Source of the DNA: Bufo bufo
Taxonomy: Eukaryota; Chordata; Amphibia; Anura; Bufonidae
DNA: 64,000 nt
Assembly: GCF_905171765.1 (NCBI RefSeq)
Contig: NC_053397.1
Location: 111,245,295-111,309,294, forward strand
Direction: 5' to 3'
Position numbers and translations under genes: made by a program. The notes under the pieces were generated by a model. It ran no database searches. It worked only from the letters and a program-made list of their open reading frames with translations, and was not told the DNA's origin. Below are positions 22,577 to 32,429 of this stretch, in pieces (within the stretch, counting starts at the first letter, position 1; each line of letters starts with the position of its first letter).

Positions 22577-24226
22577 CAGTCAGGTCCATAAATATTGGGA
22601 CATCATCACAATTGTAACATTTGTGGCTCTATACACCACCACAATGGATTTGAAATTAAACGAACAAGATGTGCTTTAACTGCAGACTGTCAGCTTTAAT
22701 TTTAAAGTATTTACATCCAAATCAGGTGAATGGTGTAGGAATTACAACAGTTTGCATATGTGCCTCCAACTTGTCAAGGAACCAAAAGTAATGGGACAAT
22801 TGGCTTCTCAGCTGTTCCATGGCCAGGTGTGTGTTATTCCCTCATTATCCCAATTACAATGAGCAGATAAAAGGTCCAGAGTTCATTTCAAGTGTGCTAT
22901 TTACATTTGGAATCTGTTGCTGTCAACTCTCAAGATGAGATCCAAAGAGCTGTTACTATCAGTGAAGCAAGCCATCATTAGGCTGAAAAAACCACAACAA
23001 ACCCATCAGAGAGATAGCAAAAACATTAGGCGTGGCCAAAACAACTATTTGGAACATTCTTAAAAAGAAGTAACGCACTGGTGAGCTCAGCAACACCACA
23101 AGACCCGGAAGACCACGGAAAACAACTGTGGTGAATGACCGAAGAATTCTTTCGCTGGTGAAGAAAACACCCTTCACAACAGTTGGCCAGATCAAGAACA
23201 CTCTCCAGGAGTTAGGTGTATGTGTGTCAAAGTCAACAATCAAGAGAAGACTTCACCAGAGTGAATACAGAGGGTTCACCACAAGATGTAAACCATTGGT
23301 GAGCCTCAAAAACAGGAAGGCCAGATTAGAGTTTGCCAAACGACATCTAAAAAAGCCTTCACAGTTCTGGAACAACATCCTATGGACAGATGAGGCCAAG
23401 ATCAACTTGTACCAGAGTGATGGGAAGAGAAGAATATGGAGAAGGAAAGGAACTGCTTATGATCCTAAGCATACCACCTCATCAGTGAAGCATGGTGGTG
23501 GTAGTGTAATGGCGTGGGCATGTATGGCTGCCAATGGAACTGGTTCTCTTGTATTTATTGATGATGTGACTGCTGACAAAAGCAGCAGGATGAATTCTGA
23601 AGTGTTTCGGGCAATATTATCTGCTCATATTCAGCCAAATGCTTTAGAACTCATTGGACGGCGCTTCACAGGGCAGATGGACAATGACCCAAAGCATACT
23701 GCAAAAGCAACCAAAGAGTTTTTTAAGGGAAAGAAGTGAAATGTTATGCAATGGCCAAGTCAATCACCTGACCTGAATCCGATTGAGCATGCATTTCACT
23801 TGCTGAAGACAAAACTGAAGGGAAAATGCCCCAAGAACAAGCAGGAACTGAAGACAGTTGCAGTAGAGGCCTGGCAGAGCATCACCAGGGATGAAACCCA
23901 GCGTCTGGTGATGTCTATGCGTTCCAGACTTCAGGCTGTAATTGACTGCAAAGGATTTGCAACCAAGTATTAAAAAGTGAAAGTTTGATTTATGATTATT
24001 ATTCTGTCCCATTACTTTTGGTCCCTTAACAAGTGGGAGGCACATATGCAAACTGTTGTAATTCCTACACCGTTCACCTGATTTGGATGTAAATACCCTC
24101 AAATTAAAGCTGACAGTCTGCAGTTAAAGCACATCTTGTTCGTTTTATTTCAAATCCATTGTGATGGTGTTTAGAGCCAAAAATGTTAGAATTGTGTTGA
24201 CGTCCCAATATTTATGGACCTGACTG
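22577..24226 (+). mobile_element. Tc1-like transposon, 1,650 bp, TA flanked
   Basis: It starts CAGTCAGGTCCATAAATATT and ends with the complement, flanked by TA (22,575-22,576 and 24,227-24,228). The inverted repeats are long, about 200 bp, including CCAAATCAGGTGAATGGTGT. It encodes a nearly full-length but broken transposase (22,934-23,973). It sits in PLE-F. Confidence 0.9.
22934..23973 (+). pseudogene. Tc1-like DD34E transposase, nearly intact
   Basis: The ATG at 22,934 starts MRSKELLLSVKQAIIRL, the first helix-turn-helix of the paired-like DNA-binding region. One or more frameshifts at 22,985-23,090 break it. From 23,128 the frame is open: RRILSLVKKTPFTTVGQIKN, then the catalytic domain with WTDEAKINLY (first Asp), MDNDPKHTAKAT (second Asp) and SPDLNPIEHAF (Glu; DD34E spacing). 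A single nonsense codon at 23,737-23,739, where Trp is expected (KK-stop-NV), separates it from the last 75 codons. Usual length is about 340 residues. The few defects suggest moderately recent loss. Confidence 0.9.
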
Positions 24227-24991
24227 TATATACTCTCAGGATCAGATCACATATAGTCAAACAATGGTAAAAATAAAGTCAAACAATGGTATAGAAAATA
24301 GCGTATAAAATCAAGGAGTGACATATAAAATCAAAATATTAGTGACTCACTTCACCCAGGAGGGTAATGTGGGATAAAGCTCAAGACACCCACATCACAC
24401 CTCCTGCGCCTGGGTCGCCCGTAGAGATGTCAGGAACGGACAATGACCACTCAAGAGTATTTTTTCTTTTTTCTTTTCTTTTATTCCAAAGCCATGGTAG
24501 GGGAGTGAGCAGCTCAATGCGTTTCGAGGCTAGTGTTGAGCGCGAATATTCGAATAGCAATTTTTTTTCTTGAATATCACAAATTCGAGAATTCGCGAAT
24601 ATTTCGAATATAGTGCTATATATTCGCTATATCGAATATTCGTAAATTTTAAACATCTGAAAAAACATGATCCCTCACTGCTTCTTGCTTGTGGGCCAAT
24701 GAGTCATTGGCCCACAAATAAGATTATACCACTATATTAGCTAAATCGATTGATTCTAAATAATTTTTTGGAATATTCACTATATTGCAAGAAGCAGGAA
24801 GGAATCAATCTTGTTATTCGAATTCCCGATTTTTACCCGAAAATCGGGAATGTTATGAATGATCGCGTGAGGAATCGATCTTATGAGTGACGTAATCGTG
24901 TCACGTGACATGAGCCCTGGTATCGGTTTCGGTTTTGCATTGCTTCCAGTGGAGTTTGGCGTTCATTCTGTATTAAAATCGGCGATCGAAA

Positions 24992-27900
24992 ATGGGCAAA
25001 ATTCAATTTCAAGAGGAAGAAGAAGAAATTCTTCTCACTGTAAGTAATATTGTATTACAGCACTGTATTTTATTTCATATTGCATGCATGTCAGAACAAT
25101 ATTTAGCAACACTCGATCTACATCTAAATTATTTATATGTAGATTGAGTGTTGCTAAATATTCGTGTATGCAAATAATTTTTTTTCCTCCGCCGCCCGCC
25201 CCCCCAATAGCAGATACTACTGATTGGTGCACTGAGTATTCTTGTTACTTTGCAGCACTATGTCAGTAGCATGTATGTATGGACAACAGATAATGATGCA
25301 CATAGCACATCCGTTTTCCTGCCATGCAATATATACCACACAATATATAAGATACACACAATATATATAGATTTAAATTTATGTCCATGATCTTTTTTTG
25401 TCAGACCGCCAGTATTTGCTGGTTCATTTAGCGTTACCCAACGTGCACCACGGGGATGCAAACCAGAAGTACACCCAATACCGTACCGTCACTTAACTAG
25501 ACAGGTACATCGCAGCTTGGCTGGCCAATATCTAATTGCTCAGACCTCACATACATATAATCGCAATACAATCCGATCTTATATCGGTAACTTTGAATCT
25601 ACTATTTCCTGTTTAACCCCTTCAAGACCAGGCCTATTTTCATTTTTACATTTTTGTTTTGTCCTCCGTCATGTTCCAAAAGCCATGACTTTTTTATTTT
25701 TCCGTTCACATAGCTATATGAGGCCTTTTTATTTTTGCGGGACAAGATGCATTTTTTAATGCCACCAATTAATTTACCATGTTTTGTATTAGAAAAAATT
25801 GTTTTATATGTAAAATTGGGAAAGGGTGGTGATTCAAACTTTTAATATAGTGGTGTTTATTTAAACTTTATTAAACTTTTTTTTTTACAGCAATTAGCCC
25901 CCATAGGGGCCTCGTACATGGGATCTTTTGATCCCGTCTCCTATTCACGATAATAGAGATCTATTACGGTGAATAGGATTTTTACACACTCCATTCTGCG
26001 CTATGCCTCGTGCATAGCTCAGTATAGAGAAAGCCATGGCAAGCCTGAATATCTTCAGCAGCGTCCATGCTGCCATGGCAACCGATCGGAGCCCCGCGAT
26101 TTCACTGCAGGGGCTCCGATTGGAAGGAAGATGGAGGCGCATCACGTCACAGGTGCCGCGATGAGCCTTGATCGCGGCACCTGAGGGGTTGAATGGCAGG
26201 GGCGGCGCGATCGCCGCTTCCTGTTAGTGCGGCCGGATGCCGGCTGTATCATATAGGCAGCAGATTGTGGGTATGGAGCGGGCTCACTGCAGAGGCCCGC
26301 TCCATACATCCCCTGTCATGCAATGACATACCTTTACGTCATAATGTGTGAAGGGGTTAAAGACGTAACTACTTTTTAATTTTTTTTTGTGGATATTTCT
26401 TTGAATATTTGTATAATAAAAAAATTGTGATTATATGCTTTTATCTTTATCCTTCAGCGCTTTCTGGAGCGGGGATACCCTTGGACCAACAAAAGGGTAG
26501 AAAAAGTGGCAATAGTACGGTCTGTCCGGGCCGAATTAAAATTACAAAGCGGCATATGGCACGACTACAAGGCCATTCAAAAAAAGTACTGCGACCTGAA
26601 GCGCCTACACCCAGATCAGGTCGATGAGTATAGTCGGCGATTATGCCCAGGTACAATGCTTACATGATTTTTGTATCTCTCTCTACAACAATCAGTAATG
26701 TATATATTCAGTTATGCTGCTAATCCGTACAGATGTAGTATGGTTAACACATAACCTCCTAACTCAAATTTCTTAACTCATCACGTAATCTTGAAACACA
26801 AGGTATTTTTAAAATATCTTAACGTATTTAATTGCATTAAGTTTACATAACACGTCTCATAAAGCATGTGTGTTAACTCTATTTCATCCCTTTTCAAATG
26901 ATTACTTAATACCTGTTGTGACATGTACAAAATCTTCTGGTTTCATCATATATCTCTACCTCGCTGAGATTGTATATACACTCACCTAAAGAATTATTAG
27001 GAACACCTGTTCTATTTCTCATTAATGCAATTATCTAGTCAACCAATCACATGGCAGTTTCTTCAATGCATTTAGGGGTGTGGTCCTGGTCAAGACAATC
27101 TCCTGAACTCCAAACTGAATGTCAGAATGGGAAAGAAAGGTGATTTAAGCCATTTTGAGCGTGGCATGGTTGTTGGTGCCAGACGGGCCCGTCTGAGTAT
27201 TTCACAATCTGCTCAGTTACTGGGATTTTCACGCACAACCATTTCTAGGGTTTACAAAGAATGGTGTGAAAAGGGAAAAACATCCAGTATGCGGCAGTCC
27301 TGTGGGCAAAAATGCCTTGTGGATGCTAGAGGTCAGAGGAGAATGGGCCGGCTGATTCAAGCTGATAGAAGAGCAACGTTGACTGAAATAACCACTCGTT
27401 ACAACCGAGGTATGCAGCAAAGCATTTGTGAAGCCACAACACGCACAACCTTGAGGCGGATGGGCTACAACAGCAGAAGACCCCACCGGGTACCACTCAT
27501 CTCCACTACAAATAGGAAAAAGAGGCTACAATTTGCACGAGCTCACCAAAATTGGACTGTTGAAGACTGGAAAAATGTTGCCTGGTCTGATGAGTCTCGA
27601 TTTCTGTTGAGACATTCAAATGGTAGAGTCCGAATTTGGCGTAAACAGAATGAGAACATGTATCCATCCTCTGATGGCTACTTCCAGCAGGATAATGCAC
27701 CATGTCACAAAGCTCGAATCATTTCAAATTGGTTTCTTGAACATGACAATGAGTTCACTGTACTAAAATGGCCCCCACAGTCACCAGATCTCAACCGAAT
27801 AGAGCATCTTTGGGATGTGGTGGAACGGGAGCTTCGTGCCCTGGATGTGCATCCCTCAAATCTCCATCAACTGCAAGATGCTATCCTATCAATATGGGCC

Positions 27901-30222
27901 AACATTTCTAAAGAATGCTATCAGCACCTTGTTGAATCAATGCCACGTAGAATTAAGGCAGTTCTGAAGGCAAAAGGGGGTCCAATACCGTATTAGTATG
28001 GTGTTCCTAATAATTCTTTAGGTGAGTGTATATTGGTATACACACAGCGCGGTACTGATGTATGATGTCACCAGATGATTTCATACGTTTCACACACACA
28101 TAAATATATATAGGTATTTTTGTTTATATCTACATGAACTGCAAACATCATTCAGCATTCCGGTCAACGTCCCCGACCATTACATACATCCCCCACTTAA
28201 TTTGCATAGGATTCAAGATTATATACAGTACAGACCAAAAGTTTGGACACACCTTCTCATTTAAAGAGTTTTCTTTATTTTCATGACTATGAAAATTGTA
28301 GATTCACACTGAAGGCATCAAAACTATGAATTAACACATGTGGAATTATATATATAACAAACAAGTGTGAAAATACAGAAAATATGTCATATTCTAGGTT
28401 CTTCAAAGTAGCCACCTTTTGCTTTGATTACTGCTTTGCACACTCTTGGCATTCTCTTGATGTGCTTCAAGAGGTAGTCCCCTGAAATGGTTTTCACTTC
28501 ACAGGTGTGCCCTGTCAGGTTTAATAAGTGGGATTTCTTGCCTTATAAATGGGGTTGGGACCATCAGTGGCGTTGAGGAGAAGTCAGGTGGATACACAGC
28601 TGATAGTCCTACTGAATAAACTGGCAGAATTTGTATTATGGCAAGAAAAAAGCAGCTAAGTAAAGAAAAACGAGTGGCCATCATTACTTTAAGAAATGAA
28701 GGTCAGTCAGTCAGCCGAAAAATTGGGAAAACTTTGAAAGTAAGGGCTATTTGACCATGAAGGAGAGTTATGGGGTGCTGCGCCAGATGACCTGGCCTCC
28801 ACAGTCATCGGACCTGAACCCAATCGAGATGGTTTGGGGTGAGCTGGACCGCAGAGTGAAGGCAAAAGGGCCAACAAGTGCTAAGCATCTCTGGGAACTC
28901 CTTCAAGACTGTTGGAAGACCATTTCAGGGGACTACCTCTTGAAGCTCATCAAGAGAATGCCAAGAGTGTGCAAAGCAGTAATTAAAGCAAAAGGTGGCT
29001 ACTTTGAAGAACCTAGAATATGACATATTTTCAGTTGTTTCACACTTGTTTGTTATGTATATAATTCCACATGTGTTAATTCATAGTTTTGATGCCTTCA
29101 TAGTCATGAAAATAAAGAAAACTCTTTGAATGAGAAGGTGTGTCCAAACTTTTGGTCTGTACTGTATATATATATACACTCACCTAAAGAATTATTATGA
29201 ACACCTGTTCTATTTCTCATTAATGCAATTATCTAGTCAACCAATCACATGGCAGTTGCTTCAATGCATTTAGGGTTGTGGTCCTGATCAAGACAATCTC
29301 CTGAACTCCAAACTGAATGTCAGAATGGGAAAGAAAGGTGATTTAAGCAATTTTGAGCGTGGCATGGTTGTTGGTGCCAGACGGGCCGGTCTGAGTATTT
29401 CACAATCTGCTCAGTTACTGGGATTTTTACGCACAACCATTTCTAGGGTTTACAAAGAATGGTGTGAAAAGGGAAAAACATCCAGTATGCAGCAGTCCTG
29501 TGGGCAAAAATGCCTTGTGGATGCTAGAGGTCAGAGGAGAATGGGCCGACTGATTCAAGCTGATAGAAGAGCAACATTGACTGAAATAACCACTCGTTAC
29601 AACCGAGGTATGCAGCAAAGCATTTGTGAAGCCACAACACGCACAACCTTGAGGCGGATGGGCTACAACAGCAGAAGACCCCACCGGGTACCACTCATCT
29701 CCACTACAAATAGGAAAAAGAGGCTACAATTTGCACGAGCTCACCAAAATTGGACTGTTGAAGACTGGAAAAATGTTGCCTGGTCTAATGAGTCTCGATT
29801 TCTGTTGAGACATTCAAATGGTAGAGTCCGAATTTGGCGTAAACAGAATGAGAACATGTATCCGTCCTCTGATGGCTACTTCCAGCAGGATAATGCACCA
29901 TGTCACAAAGCTCAAATCATTTCAAATTGTTTTCTTGAACATGTCAATGAGTTCACTGTACTAAAATGGCCCCCACAGTCACCAGATCTCAACCCAATAG
30001 AGCATCTTTGGGATGTGGTGGAACGGGAGCTTCGTGCCCTGGATGTGCATCCCTCAAATCTCCATCAACTGCAAGATGCTATCCTATCAATATGGGCCAA
30101 CATTTCTAAAGAATGCTATCAGCACCTTGTTGAATCAATGCCACGTAGAATTAAGGCAGTTCTGAAGGCAAAAGGGGGTCCAACACCGTATTAGTATGGT
30201 GTTCCTAATAATTCTTTAGGTG

Positions 30223-30259
<37 letters not shown>

Positions 30260-31219
30260 ATGTATGTATGTTCCGCAAAAACTCAAAAACGCAACCATCG
30301 ATTTAAACGAAACTTGGTATACACATCCCTTGCTAACTGGAAAGAAATCTTGCAGGGTCTTGGCTCTATACGAGGTACACGAGATATTCCCAAAAAATTA
30401 CCTGTATTATCCAATACAAGCCTGCCAGCCTTTCACTTAAATCCTAACTGCCAATTGACGGGAGCTGTGGAGTTCACAGTTAAAGGGGCGTTCACCGTGA
30501 AAGTCACTGTGTATTAGGGCCGGTCACCATCAAAGTCACTGTTAAAGGGGTGGTCACCGTCAAAGTGACACTTAAAGGGGAGACTTTAAGCCTCCTTCTA
30601 ATTATAAAGTTACCTTGACAACTAAATCAACAGGGAGGGAGGGCGGTTTAGCAGCAGATCTTCAAAATGCGGCTTAGCAGACAGTCTAACGCTGGAAGCC
30701 ACAAAAAAATGATATACCCAACATAACACCATCCAATAACCCCTTATCTAATTTCCGAACTGTTGTTTGGTTTACCTAAACATCCATCACCCAGTCACAA
30801 TACCCTATAGGGCACCTTCCTAACAAATCCCATGTTACCTCATCCTACCTTGTAACTTATAGTTTTACCCATCTATAAACGTTTTTTTTTTTGTTTTTTT
30901 TTAAAAGGTAAATCCACAATTGGTATAATTCATAATACCATGCAGATTCCACCATATAGGAATTTCTTGATCTTTACCTTGGTTATGGTTTATGAGTTGT
31001 TTGTGTAATTTCTTAACATTGTGTCATTATTACAGGTAAACCTGTTCCCTCGGTCCGCCACCACAAAAAAAAAAAAGATGGCGCACATCGAGGAGGAGGA
31101 AGAAAATGTGTCACCAGCACGTTCAAAGTGTGCAGAAGGAATTTGTTCACAGGAATGGGCCCCTACCAGACCAGGACAACACCGAAAATAAACCAAGACA
31201 CCTCTGACAGCATCATGTT
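24992..31219 (+). CDS. predicted spliced gene of hAT-2 (Myb/SANT-like DNA-binding protein?)
   Basis: Proposed exons are 24,992-25,039 (MGKIQFQEEEEEILLT, donor GTAAGT at 25,040), 26,458-26,650 (after TTTATCCTTCAG; RFLERGYPWTNKRVEKVAIV ... WHDYKAIQKKYCDLKRLHP; donor G/GTACAA), and 31,036 (after ATTATTACAG; GKPVPSVRHHKKKK...) to a GTAAGT donor at 31,220. The phases agree (0, then 1). The second exon resembles the Myb/SANT or MADF-type helix bundles found in accessory proteins of DNA transposons: a W-x3-I/Y..I pattern followed by K-K-x-x-DLKR. The introns hold Tc1 and TTAA elements. The gene model is inferred, further exons may be missing, and no transposase domain was seen. Confidence 0.4.
25617..26356. 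mobile_element. 740-bp non-autonomous element with TTAA target
   Basis: Flanked by TTAA at 25,613-25,616 and 26,357-26,360, with inverted ends CCCCTTCAAGAC and GTGTGAAGGGG. It is AT-rich on the left and has GC-rich inner palindromes (for example 26,150-26,185, GGTGCCGCGATGAGCC and its partner). TTAA targets are used by piggyBac and Kolobok; the CCCCTT-type end suggests Kolobok-like, which is an inference. Confidence 0.75.
26979..28028 (+). mobile_element. Tc1-like element, copy 1 of the 1,050-bp family
   Basis: Ends CACTCACCTAAAGAATTATT and its complement, with TA on both sides (26,977-26,978 and 28,029-28,030). The inverted repeats are short, about 28 bp. It carries an uninterrupted 289-codon frame (27,127-27,996). 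Two sister copies are at 29,177 and 53,116. Confidence 0.9.
27127..27996 (+). CDS. Tc1-like transposase, internally shortened (289 aa), copy 1
   Basis: The frame is open from MGKKGDLSHFERGMVVGARR to the stop. Residues 1-110 are the helix-turn-helix DNA-binding part (SISQSAQLLGFSRTTISRV). WSDESRFLL holds the first catalytic Asp (about residue 153), QQDNAPCHKA the second, and SPDLNRIEHLWD the Glu (P of the usual NPIEH is R here). The length is about 50 residues below the usual 340. The gap falls between RIWRKQNENM and YPSSDGYFQQ, where relatives have a conserved Gly-rich stretch, and all three copies share it. Whether such a protein can catalyse is doubtful; it might bind ends and act as a repressor. 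No frame-breaking change. Confidence 0.85.
   Translation: MGKKGDLSHFERGMVVGARRARLSISQSAQLLGFSRTTISRVYKEWCEKGKTSSMRQSCGQKCLVDARGQRRMGRLIQADRRATLTEITTRYNRGMQQSICEATTRTTLRRMGYNSRRPHRVPLISTTNRKKRLQFARAHQNWTVEDWKNVAWSDESRFLLRHSNGRVRIWRKQNENMYPSSDGYFQQDNAPCHKARIISNWFLEHDNEFTVLKWPPQSPDLNRIEHLWDVVERELRALDVHPSNLHQLQDAILSIWANISKECYQHLVESMPRRIKAVLKAKGGPIPY
28226..29164. mobile_element. deleted Tc1 derivative, copy 1 (939 bp)
   Basis: Long inverted repeats of about 210 bp begin CAGTACAGACCAAAAGTTTG and end with its complement, flanked by TA (28,224-28,225 and 29,165-29,166). The interior joins the transposase N-terminus (28,638-28,752, MARKKQLSKEKRVAIITL) directly to the C-terminus (28,757-29,023, WPPQSSDLNPIEMVW). 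Both catalytic aspartates are therefore gone and only the Glu block remains. It can only move with enzyme from elsewhere. A second copy with the same deletion lies at 57,450-58,393. Confidence 0.9.
28638..29023 (+). pseudogene. Tc1 transposase remnant (N-terminus fused to C-terminus by deletion)
   Basis: The N-terminal helix-turn-helix piece (38 codons, ending KTLKVRAI then stop) is followed within a few bases by 89 C-terminal codons carrying SSDLNPIEMVWGELDRR and ending KGGYFEEPRI. About 200 residues with both Asp are lost. The same junction occurs in the copy at 57,867-58,252, so the deletion predates both insertions. Confidence 0.85.
29177..30226 (+). mobile_element. Tc1-like element, copy 2 of the 1,050-bp family
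   Basis: Same ends as the copy at 26,979, flanked by TA (29,175-29,176 and 30,227-30,228). It sits only 12 bp to the right of the deleted Tc1 derivative, in a short TATATA run, and a (TA)n tract continues to 30,257. Confidence 0.9.
29325..30194 (+). CDS. Tc1-like transposase, internally shortened (289 aa), copy 2
   Basis: Full open frame like copy 1, with the same missing internal segment. Here the first catalytic Asp is replaced (WSNESRFLL instead of WSDESRFLL) while the second (QQDNAPCHKA) and the Glu (NPIEHLWD) remain. It is therefore predicted catalytically dead even apart from the internal gap. The open frame despite the lost Asp argues for recent spread or for a binding-only role. Confidence 0.85.
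   Translation: MGKKGDLSNFERGMVVGARRAGLSISQSAQLLGFLRTTISRVYKEWCEKGKTSSMQQSCGQKCLVDARGQRRMGRLIQADRRATLTEITTRYNRGMQQSICEATTRTTLRRMGYNSRRPHRVPLISTTNRKKRLQFARAHQNWTVEDWKNVAWSNESRFLLRHSNGRVRIWRKQNENMYPSSDGYFQQDNAPCHKAQIISNCFLEHVNEFTVLKWPPQSPDLNPIEHLWDVVERELRALDVHPSNLHQLQDAILSIWANISKECYQHLVESMPRRIKAVLKAKGGPTPY
30227..31034. other. (TA)n tract and unassigned non-coding sequence with short tandem units
   Basis: After (TA)n to about 30,257 comes non-coding sequence. Between 30,478 and 30,590 there are four degenerate units of about 30 bp on the pattern TTAAAGGGG.GGTCACCGT.AAAGTCACTG. No protein is recognised; the frame at 30,224-30,517 begins inside the TA run and is not credible. Confidence 0.5.
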
Positions 31220-31290
31220 GTAAGTGTGCAGCAGGAATGGGCTAACATGAAAAAAATTACACTATTTGACTTTCTAAAATTTTTGTTTAA

Positions 31291-31957
31291 AGGGCTTCTC
31301 TCACCCCACTAAAGTATATCTATTTTTTTTTGGGCTAGTTAAATTCCTTATACTGCGATATATGAAAATATAATGGTCTTACTTACTTTCCTTCAGCAGT
31401 TTGTTATAAAAACGAACTTTTATAATATGTAAATTAGATCTCTACCAGCAAGTAGGGTGTCTACTTGCTGGTAGCCGCTGCAAAAAACCGCCCCCTTGTC
31501 GTGTTGATTGACAGAGCCAGCCGCGATCTCCTCCTCCGGCCGGCCCAGTCAGCATTTCAAAAATCGCGCGCCTGTGTTGATTCGGCGCAGGCGCTCTGAG
31601 ATGAGGAGGCTCGCCTCCTCAGAACTCCCTCAGTGCGCCTGCGCTGATGACATCACCGAAAGAGAAGACGTCATCGGCGCAGGCGCACTGAGGGAGTGCT
31701 GAAGGGCCGGCCGGAGGAGGAGATCGCGGCTGGCCCTGTCAATCAACACGACGAGGGGGCGGTTTTTTGAGGGGGATACCAGCAAGTAGACGCCCTACTT
31801 GCTGGTAGAGACCTAATTTACATATTATAAAAGTTTGTTTTTATAAGAAACTGCTGAAGGAAAGTAAGTAAGACCATTAAAATTTCATATATCGCAGTAT
31901 AAGGAATTTAACTAGCCCAAAAAAAAATAATGACTTTAGTGGGGTGACAAAAGCCCT
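31291..31957. mobile_element. palindromic TTAA-target MITE (667 bp)
   Basis: Left end AGGGCTTCTCTCACCCCACT and right end AGTGGGGTGACAAAAGCCCT form long inverted arms. Further in, both arms carry CTACTTGCTGGTA..., ATTGACAG.GCCAGCCGCGAT and GCGCAGGCGCACTGAGGGAG with its complement. Flanked by TTAA (31,287-31,290 and 31,958-31,961). The right TTAA is also the left target of the next element. Confidence 0.85.
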
Positions 31958-32429
31958 TTAACTACCTCAGCCCCCCTAGCTTAAACACCCTTAATGACCA
32001 GGCCACTTTTTACACTTCTGCACTACACTACTTTCACCGTTTATTGCTCGGTCATGCAACTTACCACCCAAATGAATTTTACCTCCTTTTCTTCTCACTA
32101 ATAGAGCTTTCATATGGTGGTATTTCATTGCTGCTGACATTTTTACTTTTTTTGTTATTAATCGAAATTTAACGATTTTTTTTGCAAAAAAAATTCATTT
32201 TTCACTTTCAGTTGTAAAATTTTGCAAAAAAAACAACATCCATATATAAATTTTTCTCAAAATTTATTGTTCTACATGTCTTTGATAAAAAAAAAAAATG
32301 TTTGGGTAAAAAAAAATGGTTTGGGTAAAAGTTATAGCGTTTACAAACTATGGTACAAAAATGTGAATTTCCGCTTTTTGAAGCAGCTCTGACTTTCTGA
32401 GCACCTGTCATGTTTCCTGAGGTTCTACA

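Noticed and set aside
30224..30517. Open frame starting MYIYIYIYIY
   Set aside because: The start is a (TA)n microsatellite, and the rest shows no domain.
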